64,000 bases of DNA from Prevotellaceae bacterium UBA1746 (GCA_002314875.1 DCHS01000007.1:106346-170345); one strand, 5' to 3'; shown: positions 54,200 to 63,296, counted from the first letter of the stretch. The notes: generated from the letters alone by a model not told the origin. Program-made: numbers and translations.

Positions 54200-55690
54200 A
54201 TGCGACACATTCTTTTTCTTCTTTTTGGTTTGCTCCTCTTTGTTTCTTGTGGCAGTGAGAATAACGAAGAACCCGATCCCGTTGTTGAGGTCAAAAGTCT
54301 CAAGTTCGTCAGCGTAGATCCTGCGACTACCACCGAACTTACTCCTGGAAGCCAGTCTTTCATCCTCACTTTCGACCGCAACATTACTTTCGTTAGCTCA
54401 AAAGCCGCACAGATAACCCTTAACGGACAGTCCGTAAAAGAGGCAAAAGTAGACGGTGGCGTCAGCCCCCGCCTGGCAGTTACGGCCATTATTGATGCCA
54501 ATGCTGAAAAAGTGGAACTTACCATTCCCGCAGACCTCATTACATCAGCAGAAGGTGGAAAGAATGAGAAAGTTGCACTCACTTGGAAGGTGAAGCAACC
54601 CGATCCCATTGATACTTCAATGATTGATGACCTCACCAATCCCAATGCAACTGAGGCAGCAAAGAAAGTCTATGCTTTCCTCAAGGAACAATACGGTCTC
54701 AAACAACTTTCCGGCGTACAGTCATCTGCTTCCAACACCCTTGACTTTGTTAACGCAGTAGCCACCGCTACAGGAAAGCACCCCGCATTGGCTGGTTTCG
54801 ATTTCATATTCCTCGCCTACTCCCCCACCCCCTCCAGTTGGTCTTGGCAGCAAAACTACAACGATATTTCTGCAGCCAAAGAACAGTGGGAAAACAACGG
54901 TATCGTCTCTTACATGTGGCACTGGAATGTTCCTAACTCAGAAGAGGACTTCAATAATTGTGTAAACAAGGGAGCCACTGATAACATGGGATTCTATTGT
55001 ACTGGTTCTAACAGCGGAAATGGCGAAACCAGTTTTGATATTCGCGAAGCCCTCAAAGAAGGCACCTGGCAAAACAAGTGCATCCTCCGCGATATTGAAG
55101 AGGTGGCTGGCTATCTGAAGAATCTTCAAGATGCAGGAATCCCTGTAATCTTCCGTCCGCTCCACGAGGCAGCAGGCAGCTATACAAAATACAATAAGAA
55201 TGGCGGAGCTTGGTTCTGGTGGGGACGTTATGGTGCTGACTATTGCAAGCAGCTTTACCAGTTGCTTTACACAAAACTCGTCAACGAATACAAACTCAAT
55301 AATCTCATCTGGGTCTGGACCATTGACTGCGGTGAAGGCTTCGAGTCAGCCGCAAAGGAGTGGTATCCCGGTGACAACTATGTAGATATCGTCGGCGTTG
55401 ATATTTATACCGACAAGAACGCAGATTGCCAGTCCTCACAGTTCCATTTCATGAATACCATCACTGGTGGCAAGAAGTTGACGACCATTTCTGAATGCGG
55501 AAACATCTGCGATCCTACCGCACAGTTCACAGGCGGTGCAAACTGGTCCTGGTTCATGGTATGGCCCACCTCTGATTCCAATGGCAATATCACCATTGAT
55601 GGCTACAAGAGCAACACATCTTCGTATTGGACCTCAACGCTCAGCAGCCCCTACATCCTCAATCGCGAGGATATGCCGTCGCTGAAATAA
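54200..55690 (+). CDS. GH26 endo-beta-1,4-mannanase lipoprotein with N-terminal Ig-like domain
   Basis: A 496-residue lipoprotein (lipobox FVSC, Cys17). Residues about 30-130 form an Ig-like domain (LTFDRNITFVSSKAAQITLNG). The GH26 barrel starts near 155 (LKQLSGVQSS), with SYMWHWNVP, acid/base Glu323 in FRPLHEAAG, AWFWWGRYG, WVWTIDCG, YPGDNYVDIVGVDIY, and nucleophile Glu432 in TISECGN. It would act at the cell surface, making oligosaccharides for SusCD. It has the closest place to the susCD operon but sits after its terminator, with no clear TAnnTTTG promoter of its own. Confidence 0.9.
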   Translation: MRHILFLLFGLLLFVSCGSENNEEPDPVVEVKSLKFVSVDPATTTELTPGSQSFILTFDRNITFVSSKAAQITLNGQSVKEAKVDGGVSPRLAVTAIIDANAEKVELTIPADLITSAEGGKNEKVALTWKVKQPDPIDTSMIDDLTNPNATEAAKKVYAFLKEQYGLKQLSGVQSSASNTLDFVNAVATATGKHPALAGFDFIFLAYSPTPSSWSWQQNYNDISAAKEQWENNGIVSYMWHWNVPNSEEDFNNCVNKGATDNMGFYCTGSNSGNGETSFDIREALKEGTWQNKCILRDIEEVAGYLKNLQDAGIPVIFRPLHEAAGSYTKYNKNGGAWFWWGRYGADYCKQLYQLLYTKLVNEYKLNNLIWVWTIDCGEGFESAAKEWYPGDNYVDIVGVDIYTDKNADCQSSQFHFMNTITGGKKLTTISECGNICDPTAQFTGGANWSWFMVWPTSDSNGNITIDGYKSNTSSYWTSTLSSPYILNREDMPSLK

Positions 55691-55720
55691 TACGCAGGTG
55701 GCTGGAAAACCTCGCAGCGT

Positions 55721-55783
55721 ACAAAGAAACAACGCTAACGGCAAAGAAATAACTCATAGCGGACAAAGAAACAACGCTAACGG
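55721..55783. repeat. Three 21-bp tandem repeats upstream of the second GH26 gene
   Basis: Units start at 55721, 55742 and 55763. Units 1 and 3 are identical (ACAAAGAAACAACGCTAACGG); unit 2 is diverged, and a fourth, weak copy runs on to 55804. The 21-bp period is two helical turns. The rest of the 305-base gap (55691-55995) has a palindrome TCACATTTGTGA at 55862-55873 and a hairpin TCGGAG/CTCCGA (55931-55956) in the probable leader. Confidence 0.75.
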
Positions 55784-55995
55784 AGAAACAAATAATTTCC
55801 GTGGACATTTATTTAACTGCGACGGACCTTTTTCTTGTTCCACCAAAGCCAATTGATATACTCACATTTGTGAATCGATATTTTCACTATAATAGAAATA
55901 TTGCATCACTAATGTGACACAATAAAAACCTCGGAGGGAATTATTTATTTCTCCGACGTAGTTAACTCTTTCTGCACGATAAAAAATTAAAACTC

Positions 55996-57150
55996 ATGAA
56001 GATATTTTCAAAACTCGCGCTTGTAGCCTTGGCTATAGTGACCTTAACCGCGTGTGGTCCTAAGAAGGCAGCCGACCCCCTTGCAGAAACCGGTCGCACC
56101 CAACGTACGGAAAATCTTTTGGCAAACATGAAGCATCAGGCAGACTCTGCCGGTTACATGTACGGCCACCAGGATGACACTGCCTACGGTATCGGTTGGT
56201 GCGGTGACAGTTGTCGTTCTGACGTTCAGTCTGTATGCAACGATTTCCCTGCAGTAATAGGTTTCGATCTCGGTCACATCGAACTTGGCGACAGCTGCAA
56301 TCTCGATGGTGTTCCCTTCGATCACATGCGCCAGCTAATCTTTGACCAGTACAACCGCAATGGCGTTGTGACTATCTCCTGGCACCTCGACAATCCTTTA
56401 ACAGGCGGTACCGCCTGGATCAATGATAGTCTTAAGGCAAAGGAAGCACAGACTATGAAGGAGGCTCTGAAACCCGGTGCCACCCACGATAAACTGGTTG
56501 CTTACATTGACAGTGTGGCAAAGTTCCTGAATAGCCTTGAAACTCCCTACGGCGTGAAGGTTCCCGTCATCTTCCGTCCCTGGCATGAGCACACTGGCTC
56601 ATGGTTCTGGTGGGGCAAGGATTACTGCACTCCCAAGGAATACATCCAGCTTTGGCAGATGACCGTTGACCGTTTCAAGGAGAACAAGGTTACCAACGCC
56701 CTCCTCGCCTATTCTCCCGGCGGCTGTGACGAAGAGGAATATATGGAACGCTACCCGGGTGACGACATCATCGATATCATGGGTCTCGATAATTATTGCT
56801 ATGCCAAGGGTGCTGGTGATACAGAAAACATCAACCGTTACATCGAAGAGGCTAACCTGCAGTTAAGCTTCATTTGCAGTCTTGCAAAGAAGCACGGAAA
56901 GGCTGCTGCTTTCACAGAAACCGGCTTCGAGGGTATTCCCCAAGAAAAGTGGTGGACGGAAACACTCGCCCAGGCTATCGGTGATCTTCCCATTGCCTAC
57001 GTTCTTACCTGGCGAAATGCCCACGATAAGGTTGGCCATTTCTACGCTCCCTATCCCGGCAACATGAGCGTTGAAGACTTCGTGGCCTTCTACAATCTTC
57101 CCCGTACCCTCTTCGTTCACGATATTAACGGTCTCTATTTGAAGAAATAA
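55996..57150 (+). CDS. GH26 mannanase lipoprotein
   Basis: A 384-residue lipoprotein (lipobox LTAC, Cys20). GH26 motifs: GYMYGHQDDTAYG, TISWHLDNP, acid/base Glu198 in FRPWHEHTGSWFWWG, LLAYSPGG, YPGDDIIDIMGLDNY, and nucleophile Glu308 in FTETGFEG. The GHQDDxxYG opening is that of the short Bacteroidota GH26 enzymes, including mannobiose-producing ones. Anchoring suggests periplasmic or surface trimming of mannan oligosaccharides. It is 24 bases upstream of a close paralogue. Confidence 0.9.
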   Translation: MKIFSKLALVALAIVTLTACGPKKAADPLAETGRTQRTENLLANMKHQADSAGYMYGHQDDTAYGIGWCGDSCRSDVQSVCNDFPAVIGFDLGHIELGDSCNLDGVPFDHMRQLIFDQYNRNGVVTISWHLDNPLTGGTAWINDSLKAKEAQTMKEALKPGATHDKLVAYIDSVAKFLNSLETPYGVKVPVIFRPWHEHTGSWFWWGKDYCTPKEYIQLWQMTVDRFKENKVTNALLAYSPGGCDEEEYMERYPGDDIIDIMGLDNYCYAKGAGDTENINRYIEEANLQLSFICSLAKKHGKAAAFTETGFEGIPQEKWWTETLAQAIGDLPIAYVLTWRNAHDKVGHFYAPYPGNMSVEDFVAFYNLPRTLFVHDINGLYLKK

Positions 57151-57173
57151 AACAACTTACAAACAGCAGAAGT

Positions 57174-58331
57174 ATGAAAAAAGTTCTTGCTACCTTTGTT
57201 CTTTTGTGTCTTCCTTTTATCTCCCTTCCAACGATGGCGAAGAAAAGCATTACACCACGCCAGCAACTTATTGAGCGTTTGGCAAAGATTCAGCAAAAAG
57301 GCTACATGTACGGCCATCAGGACGATCCTTTCTATGGTATTTCCTGGGATTGGGATGCTGACCGCTCTGACACCTACGATCTCGTTGGCGACTATCCCGG
57401 CGTGATGGGCTTTGATCTTGGTGGTATCGAAATGGCTGATGAAAAGAATCTCGACTCCGTACCTTTCACCCGTATGCGCGAGGAGATTATCCGCCACTAT
57501 GAACGCGGTGGTATCATTACCTTATCCTGGCATCCTCGCAATCCGCTTCTTGGAACAACGGCTTGGATTGAAAATGATATCAAGGCCTACCAACAGGCTC
57601 GCGAGGCATTAGGAACACTCCACCAAGATAAATTGGGCGAGCAGATTCCCGTTCCCCAAACAACCGTTCACTCAGTTCTTCCAGGAGGAAGTCAGGCAGA
57701 AAAATTCCAGTTGTGGCTGCACCGTATTACGGATTTCATGCTTTCACTGAAAGATTCCAAAGGCCAGCAGATTCCTTTTATCTTCCGTCCATGGCATGAG
57801 AACAATGGTTCCTGGTTCTGGTGGGGCCAGAATAACTGCTCCGACGCAGAATTCCATGCTCTTTGGGATCTTACTCAGGATTACATCAATGTTCAGCTGA
57901 AGGACTTCATCGTATGGTCCTTCTCTCCCAACCTTTACGGCGCTTGGACCGAGGCCGACTGGCTCATTCGCTATCCCGGTGACGACCGCGTGGACCTTAT
58001 TGGTGAAGATGCCTACCAATGGGGAACAGAAACCGATTTCGTGCGTGGTCTGGATGCAGACCTCACTCTGATCACTAAGATTGCTGCGGAGCACGGAAAA
58101 CTTATCGCGCTCACAGAATGTGGCTATCAGAATTCCCCGGATGCTACCTGGTGGCAGCGCGTTTTCAAACCCATTATTGAGAAATATCCCATCGTCTATT
58201 TCCTTCCCTGGAGAAACTTCAAGAAGGAACATTTCGGTGCTTCCAAAGACGCCAAGACCGCTGATGATTTCCTCGAGTGGTCCAAGCAATCCAATTTCCT
58301 TTTCATCAAAGACATCAAAAAAATTAAATAA
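57174..58331 (+). CDS. GH26 mannanase, secreted
   Basis: A 385-residue enzyme with a cleavable signal peptide (about 1-22) and no lipobox, so it is probably soluble in the periplasm, unlike its paralogue upstream. Motifs: GYMYGHQDDPFYG, TLSWHPRNP, acid/base Glu209 in FRPWHENNGSWFWWG, VWSFSPN, YPGDDRVDLIGEDAY, and nucleophile Glu315 in LTECGY. An insertion near residue 150 (DKLGEQIPVPQTTVHS) is not in the paralogue. Two GH26 proteins side by side, one anchored and one free, suggest successive steps, for example endo-cutting and release of mannobiose. Confidence 0.9.
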   Translation: MKKVLATFVLLCLPFISLPTMAKKSITPRQQLIERLAKIQQKGYMYGHQDDPFYGISWDWDADRSDTYDLVGDYPGVMGFDLGGIEMADEKNLDSVPFTRMREEIIRHYERGGIITLSWHPRNPLLGTTAWIENDIKAYQQAREALGTLHQDKLGEQIPVPQTTVHSVLPGGSQAEKFQLWLHRITDFMLSLKDSKGQQIPFIFRPWHENNGSWFWWGQNNCSDAEFHALWDLTQDYINVQLKDFIVWSFSPNLYGAWTEADWLIRYPGDDRVDLIGEDAYQWGTETDFVRGLDADLTLITKIAAEHGKLIALTECGYQNSPDATWWQRVFKPIIEKYPIVYFLPWRNFKKEHFGASKDAKTADDFLEWSKQSNFLFIKDIKKIK

Positions 58332-58333
58332 CT

Positions 58334-59581
58334 ATGTCTGATTTTGCTAACAAAGTTGCCGCTCTCCGCGCTCATCACGAAGAACTGCTCACCCGCAAGA
58401 ATGCTCCCAAGGCTTGGGGCAATGGTATTTATGAAAAGTATGAAAATCCCATTCTGACGGCAGAACATACTCCACTCGAATGGCGCTATGATTTCAATGA
58501 GAAGGATAATCCCTACCTCATGCAGCGCATCATGATGAATGCGACCCTGAACAGTGGTGCTATGAAATGGAACGGCAAGTATCTCCTCGTTGTTCGTGTG
58601 GAAGGTGCTGACCGCAAGAGTTTCTTTGCAGTGGCTGAAAGCCCCAACGGCGTTGATAACTTCCGCTTCTGGGATGAGCCCATCACCATGCCCGAGGACG
58701 TTATCCCCGCAACAAACATCTACGATATGCGTCTTACCGCTCACGAAGACGGTTGGATTTACGGTGTCTTCTGTGCTGAACGTCATGACGATAGTCAGCC
58801 TGGTGATCTTTCTGCAGCAACGGCAACAGCTGGTATTGCCCGTACCAAGGACCTCAAGACCTGGTACCGTCTTCCTGATTTGAAGACCAAGAGCCAGCAG
58901 CGCAATGTTGTCCTCCACCCCGAATTTGTTTATACCGATGAGAACGGCCAAATGGTAAATGGTAAATTGCCAAATTGTAAATGCCATTATGCTTTCTATA
59001 CTCGCCCTCAGGATGGCTTTATCGATGCTGGTTCCGGTGGTGGTATCGGCTGGGCACTCGTTGACGACATCGAGCACGCTGAGATTCACGAAGAAACCAT
59101 CATCAATGCTCGTCATTACCACACCATTCAGGAAGTAAAGAACGGCGAAGGTCCTCATCCTATCAAGACTCCTCGCGGTTGGCTCCACCTCGCTCATGGT
59201 GTTCGCGGCTGTGCCAGCGGTCTCCGCTATGTCCTCTATTTATATATGACAGCTTTGGAAGATCCTACCCGTGTTATCGCTCAGCCTGGCGGTTACTTCA
59301 TTGTTCCCGAGGGCGAAGAATATATCGGTGATGTAATGAACGTAGCCTTCGCTAACGGTTGGATTGCTGATCATGTAAGTACCAAGGAAGATGAACTCTT
59401 CGACGGCGACGATAAGGTCTTCATCTATTATGCTTCTTCTGACACTCGCATGCATGTGGCAACCTCTACCATTGATCGTCTGGTTGACTATTGTATGAAT
59501 ACTCCTGAAGACGGCTATTTCACCGCTGCTTCCGTTGAAACCATCAAGGCGCTCGTTGCAAAGAACAAGGCGCTCAAATAA
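58334..59581 (+). CDS. GH130 4-O-beta-D-mannosyl-D-glucose phosphorylase
   Basis: A 415-residue cytoplasmic enzyme that would convert mannosylglucose and phosphate to mannose-1-phosphate and glucose. GH130 motifs: LVVRVEGADRKSFFAVAES, TNIYDMRLT with catalytic Asp131, FYTRPQDGFIDAGSGGGIGW, and INARHYHTIQEVKNGEGP. Starts 3 bases after the GH26 stop. Between HPEFV and YAFYTRP there is an extra stretch of about 19 residues (YTDENGQMVNGKLPNCKCH) not expected in the family; its DNA (58949-58984) is a low-complexity AAATGGTAAA/AAATTG repeat typical of spacers. It seems to be an in-frame insertion in a loop. Confidence 0.9.
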   Translation: MSDFANKVAALRAHHEELLTRKNAPKAWGNGIYEKYENPILTAEHTPLEWRYDFNEKDNPYLMQRIMMNATLNSGAMKWNGKYLLVVRVEGADRKSFFAVAESPNGVDNFRFWDEPITMPEDVIPATNIYDMRLTAHEDGWIYGVFCAERHDDSQPGDLSAATATAGIARTKDLKTWYRLPDLKTKSQQRNVVLHPEFVYTDENGQMVNGKLPNCKCHYAFYTRPQDGFIDAGSGGGIGWALVDDIEHAEIHEETIINARHYHTIQEVKNGEGPHPIKTPRGWLHLAHGVRGCASGLRYVLYLYMTALEDPTRVIAQPGGYFIVPEGEEYIGDVMNVAFANGWIADHVSTKEDELFDGDDKVFIYYASSDTRMHVATSTIDRLVDYCMNTPEDGYFTAASVETIKALVAKNKALK

Positions 59582-59611
59582 GCCCCGTGCTTTAAAAATC
59601 AGCTCAAAAAA

Positions 59612-59640
59612 GCCCCCGTACCTGGCGATTCATCGTCAGG
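59612..59640. repeat. GATTCATC hairpin element, copy 1
   Basis: GCCCCCGTA followed by the inverted repeat CCTGGCGAT-TC-ATCGTCAGG (59621-59640), one G-T pair. Lies between the GH130 and epimerase genes. Confidence 0.75.
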
Positions 59641-59654
59641 AAAAAGACAACACC

Positions 59655-60920
59655 ATGACTCACTTATCCCCTGAGGTTCTCGATATCCTCGAAAACAACA
59701 TCCTCTCCTTCTGGCTTGAAAAGATGCAAGACGAGGAGAACGGCGGTTTCTACGGCCAGATGAAAGGTGACGGCACGCTCGTAAAAGACGCCAATAAGGG
59801 CGGCATCCTTAATGCTCGCATCCTTTGGAGTTTCTCCGCTGCCTACCGCGTTCTCGGCCGCCCCGAATATCTCGCTGCTGCCACTCGTGCCAAGGACTAT
59901 ATCCTCGAGCATTTTGTAGACCAGGAATTTGGTGGTACCTACTGGGAACTGGACCAGCACGGCCAACCCGTAGACTCCAAGAAGCAGTTCTATGCCATCG
60001 GTTTCATGCTCTACGGTATTTCTGAATACATCCGCGCAACAAAGGATACCAGTCTTTTGGAAACCGCTTTTGCGCTCTTCGATTGTATCGAGGCTCATGC
60101 CTGGGACACTGAATTTGGAGGCTATATCGAGGCTCAGACCCTCGACTGGCAACCGATAGCCGATATGCGCCTTTCTGAACTTGATGCCAACTATCCCAAG
60201 TCCCAGAATACGCACCTGCACATCATCGAGCCTTACACCAACCTCTTCCGTTGTCTGCAAGAACTCGAAGCCACCGTTTGTTTGCAAGAACCAAGAGCCA
60301 CCGTGTCAGACGATTCATCGTCTGATCTCATCAAGGCCAGAAAACCTCAGGTGGAAAAGGCGCTCCGTGGTCTCATCGATATCTTCTGCAACCGCATTCT
60401 CAACCCCGAAACTCATCACCTTGACCTGTTCTTCGATATGAACTGGACGCGCGGTGCAGGATGGCTCGAAAGCTACGGCCATGACATAGAGTGTTCCTGG
60501 CTGATGCATGAGGCAGCTCTCGTTCTTGGAGATGAAGCTGTACTAAAAGAAGTAGAACCGATCGTTCAACTTGTTGCAAAGGCTTCCGAAAAGGGCCTCA
60601 ACGCTGATGGTTCCATGACTCACGAGGCCAATCTTGATAACGGCCATGTTGATGCGGACCGCCACTGGTGGGTACAAGCTGAAGCCGTCGTCGGTTTCCT
60701 CAACATCTATCAGCACTTCGGTGACGAGGATGCACTTGCTAAAGGTCTCCACTGCTGGCAGTATATCAAAGACAACCTCATTGACCACGAACTCGGAGAA
60801 TGGTACTGGAGCCGTGACCCGCAGGGCAATATCAACCGTACCGACGACCACGCCGGTTTCTGGAAGTGTCCCTACCACAACAGCCGTATGTGCCTCGAAA
60901 TCATCGAAAGAAAGTTATAA
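59655..60920 (+). CDS. AGE-family cellobiose/mannobiose 2-epimerase
   Basis: A 421-residue cytoplasmic (alpha/alpha)6-barrel enzyme. It would turn mannobiose into mannosylglucose for the GH130 phosphorylase next door (and can act on cellobiose). Motifs: NGGFYGQMKGDG, NARILWSFSAAYR, FGGTYWELDQHG, NTHLHIIEPYTNLFR, SYGHDIECSWLMHEAA, HWWVQAEAVVGFLN, and DDHAGFWKCPYHNSRMCLE with the conserved His residues. The start at 59655 removes a 40-residue leader that would cover the repeat element. Residues about 200-230 (LQELEATVCLQEPRATV, SDDSSSDL) come from a 27-bp tandem duplication plus a hairpin repeat, making the protein some 20 residues longer than usual. Confidence 0.9.
   Translation: MTHLSPEVLDILENNILSFWLEKMQDEENGGFYGQMKGDGTLVKDANKGGILNARILWSFSAAYRVLGRPEYLAAATRAKDYILEHFVDQEFGGTYWELDQHGQPVDSKKQFYAIGFMLYGISEYIRATKDTSLLETAFALFDCIEAHAWDTEFGGYIEAQTLDWQPIADMRLSELDANYPKSQNTHLHIIEPYTNLFRCLQELEATVCLQEPRATVSDDSSSDLIKARKPQVEKALRGLIDIFCNRILNPETHHLDLFFDMNWTRGAGWLESYGHDIECSWLMHEAALVLGDEAVLKEVEPIVQLVAKASEKGLNADGSMTHEANLDNGHVDADRHWWVQAEAVVGFLNIYQHFGDEDALAKGLHCWQYIKDNLIDHELGEWYWSRDPQGNINRTDDHAGFWKCPYHNSRMCLEIIERKL
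60256..60325. repeat. GATTCATC hairpin element, copy 2, inside the epimerase gene
   Basis: Two 22-base units (60256-60277, 60283-60304), 27 bases apart, each TGCAAGAAC-N4-AGCCACCGT, then the perfect inverted repeat TCAGACGAT-TC-ATCGTCTGA at 60306-60325. All lengths keep the reading frame. Confidence 0.8.
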
Positions 60921-60948
60921 GTCCCCATGCTCGGTGATTCATCGCCGA
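60921..60948. repeat. GATTCATC hairpin element, copy 3
   Basis: GTCCCCATGC then TCGGTGAT-TC-ATCGCCGA (60931-60948) with one G-T pair, starting right after the epimerase stop codon and before the GH36 start. Confidence 0.75.
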
Positions 60949-60961
60949 AAAAAGCAAGCCC

Positions 60962-63187
60962 ATGAAATCCCTCCTCCTTCCTCTTTTCGCCTTAACTCCC
61001 CTCTTTGCTTCTGCAGAGAAGGTTGAGTTGCGTACCCCCAACAACAGTTTTGTCCTCGATCTGAATAAAGGTGCTGAACCCCAGTTCCTCTATTATGGTC
61101 CCGCCCTCCATGCCGGCGACATCAATCATCTGCAAAGATTCAGCGATCCCAACTGGAGCCGTCCTGAGGTCTATCCCGCCTATGGCGCCGTCCACACACA
61201 GTCCGAGGTCTGTCTCGCTATGCGTCATGCCGATGGCAATCTCTCTACCCACATGCTTATTGAAGACTGGACTATTGCTCCTATCAGCGACCAGGCTCCC
61301 AATGGAGCTTCTCGCAAGGGTAATCTCCTGACGGTTACCTTGAAGGATCCTGTCTATCCTACAACGGTTCACCTCTACTATCAGACCTATGAGGATGTTG
61401 ATATGATGGAATATTGGACGGATATCACCAACGGCGAGAAGCAGACGGTGACGCTCACCCAGTTCTATAATCCTCTCCTTCCCATTCACCGTGACAATGT
61501 CTATTGCACGCACTTCCACGGCTCTTGGGCGGCTGAGGCCCAGCTCGTTGAGGACCGTCTCCAGAATGGTATGCTGGTCATCAAGGATAAAGATGGTCTT
61601 CGTAATGCTACCGCCAATCGCAATGAAGTGATGATGTCTCTCGACGGTCCTGCTCGTGAAAATGAAGGTGCTGTCATTGGTGCATCCCTGCTTTATACAG
61701 GAAACTACCGCATTACGATTGATACCGACGATTCTGATTATCACTATTATTTCTCTGGCATCAATCCTGACAATTCAGAATACCATCTCCGCAAAGGCGA
61801 GACTTTCACTACTCCCCGCACTGCACTGACCTATTCCACCAAGGGTACGAATGGGGTCAGCCAGACTTTCCATCGCTGGGCACGTAAATATCAGTTACGC
61901 CATGGCAACCAGGAACGTATGATCCTCCTCAACTCCTGGGAGGGTGTCTATTTTGACATCAACCAAAAGGGAATGGACCAAATGATGCAGGATATTAAGT
62001 CCATGGGCGGTGAACTCTTCGTCATGGACGATGGTTGGTTTGGAGACAAATATCCTCGCCTCACCGACAATTCCAGTCTCGGCGACTGGGTCGTAGATAC
62101 GAACAAACTTCCCGACGGTATCGAAGGTCTTCTCCGTGATGCCCGAAAGGACGGCGTTAAGTTCGGTATCTGGATTGAGCCGGAAATGACTTGTACTACT
62201 TCCGAACTATACGAAAAGCATCCCGACTGGGTCATCAAAGCTCCTGGTCGTGAACCCGTCAGAGGTCGTGGAGGCACGCAGCTTTGTCTCGACCTCAGTA
62301 ACCCCAAGGTTCAGGATTTTGTTTTCAGCGTTGTTGATAATCTCTTAACGGACTATCCGGAAATCGCATATATCAAGTGGGACGCTAACGCTCCCGTTAT
62401 GAATCATGGCAGCCAGTACCTCACCAAGGACGATCAGAGCCACCTTTATATTGCTCTCCATGAGGGATTGATTAAGGTTTGCCAGCGCATTCGTGCAAAA
62501 TATCCAGATGTCATCATCCAGGATTGCGCCAGCGGTGGCGGTCGCGCGAACTACGGTCTCCTCCCCTATTTCGATGAATTCTGGGTAAGTGACAATACCG
62601 ATGCCCTCCAGCGTATTTACATGCAGTGGGGAACGAGTTACTTCTATCCTGCCATTGCCATGGCCAGCCATATCAGCGCTGTTCCTAATCACGCTGTTTT
62701 CCGTACTACAAGCCTCAAATTCCGTTGTGATGTAGCCATGAGCGGCCGTCTGGGTATGGAAATTCAGCCTAAGAACATGACTGATGAAGAAAAGGCGCTT
62801 TGCCGTCAAGCCATCAGCGATTACAAGAGCGTTCGTCCCGTTATTCAGTTCGGTGACCTCTATCGCCTTCACTCTCCCTACGCTGGCGACAATCTCGCTT
62901 CTGAGATGTATGTAACAGAGAATAAGGACCGTGCAGTCTTCTTCTGGTGGAAACTGGAAACCTTCAAAAACCAGCACTTCCCCCGCGTAAAGATGGCAGG
63001 TCTTGATCCTGACCGTATGTACACCATCCATGAATTGAACCGCATAGATAATAAGCCCCTCTCCTTCGAAGGCCAATCTTTCAGCGGTGCTTATCTGATG
63101 AATACAGGTCTCGATATCCCATACTCTCACGATGTGGACTACAGTAAGCTTAATGACTGGTCCAGCCGCGTTCTCTTGTTAGAATAG
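60962..63187 (+). CDS. GH36 alpha-galactosidase, exported
   Basis: A 741-residue enzyme with signal peptide 1-18 (ending FASAE). The N-terminal beta-sandwich domain (to about 310) is followed by the barrel: LLNSWEGVYFDIN, LFVMDDGWFGDKYPRLTDNSSLGDW split over two strands, FGIWIEPEM, nucleophile Asp474 in YIKWDAN, QDCASGGGRANYG, and acid/base Asp544 in WVSDNTDALQR. It would remove alpha-1,6-galactose side chains from galactomannan in the periplasm, clearing the way for the mannanases. Length is that of the tetrameric bacterial GH36 group. Confidence 0.92.
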   Translation: MKSLLLPLFALTPLFASAEKVELRTPNNSFVLDLNKGAEPQFLYYGPALHAGDINHLQRFSDPNWSRPEVYPAYGAVHTQSEVCLAMRHADGNLSTHMLIEDWTIAPISDQAPNGASRKGNLLTVTLKDPVYPTTVHLYYQTYEDVDMMEYWTDITNGEKQTVTLTQFYNPLLPIHRDNVYCTHFHGSWAAEAQLVEDRLQNGMLVIKDKDGLRNATANRNEVMMSLDGPARENEGAVIGASLLYTGNYRITIDTDDSDYHYYFSGINPDNSEYHLRKGETFTTPRTALTYSTKGTNGVSQTFHRWARKYQLRHGNQERMILLNSWEGVYFDINQKGMDQMMQDIKSMGGELFVMDDGWFGDKYPRLTDNSSLGDWVVDTNKLPDGIEGLLRDARKDGVKFGIWIEPEMTCTTSELYEKHPDWVIKAPGREPVRGRGGTQLCLDLSNPKVQDFVFSVVDNLLTDYPEIAYIKWDANAPVMNHGSQYLTKDDQSHLYIALHEGLIKVCQRIRAKYPDVIIQDCASGGGRANYGLLPYFDEFWVSDNTDALQRIYMQWGTSYFYPAIAMASHISAVPNHAVFRTTSLKFRCDVAMSGRLGMEIQPKNMTDEEKALCRQAISDYKSVRPVIQFGDLYRLHSPYAGDNLASEMYVTENKDRAVFFWWKLETFKNQHFPRVKMAGLDPDRMYTIHELNRIDNKPLSFEGQSFSGAYLMNTGLDIPYSHDVDYSKLNDWSSRVLLLE

Positions 63188-63201
63188 AAACTCTTTTATG
63201 A

Positions 63202-63263
63202 GGCCACCGTGTGTTGCTACGATAAAGCTCACGTGGCCACCGTGTGTTGCGATTCATCGCAAC
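63202..63263. repeat. GATTCATC hairpin element, copy 4, with doubled leader
   Basis: A 16-base unit GGCCACCGTGTGTTGC occurs at 63202-63217 and 63235-63250; the second runs into the perfect inverted repeat GTTGCGAT-TC-ATCGCAAC (63246-63263). It occupies the gap between GH36 and the last lipoprotein gene. Confidence 0.8.
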
Positions 63264-63296
63264 ATAAGCAAAGCCTAACTCATCCCCTTTATACCC

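Noticed and set aside
55862..55873. CRP-type operator TCACATTTGTGA
   Set aside because: The half-sites are in the reverse order and spacing compared with a CRP site, and a single 12-base palindrome is expected by chance in A/T-rich spacer.
59535..59654. Longer N-terminus for the 2-epimerase
   Set aside because: The extension covers the GATTCATC hairpin and the tail of the GH130 gene, and the family starts close to the ATG at 59655.
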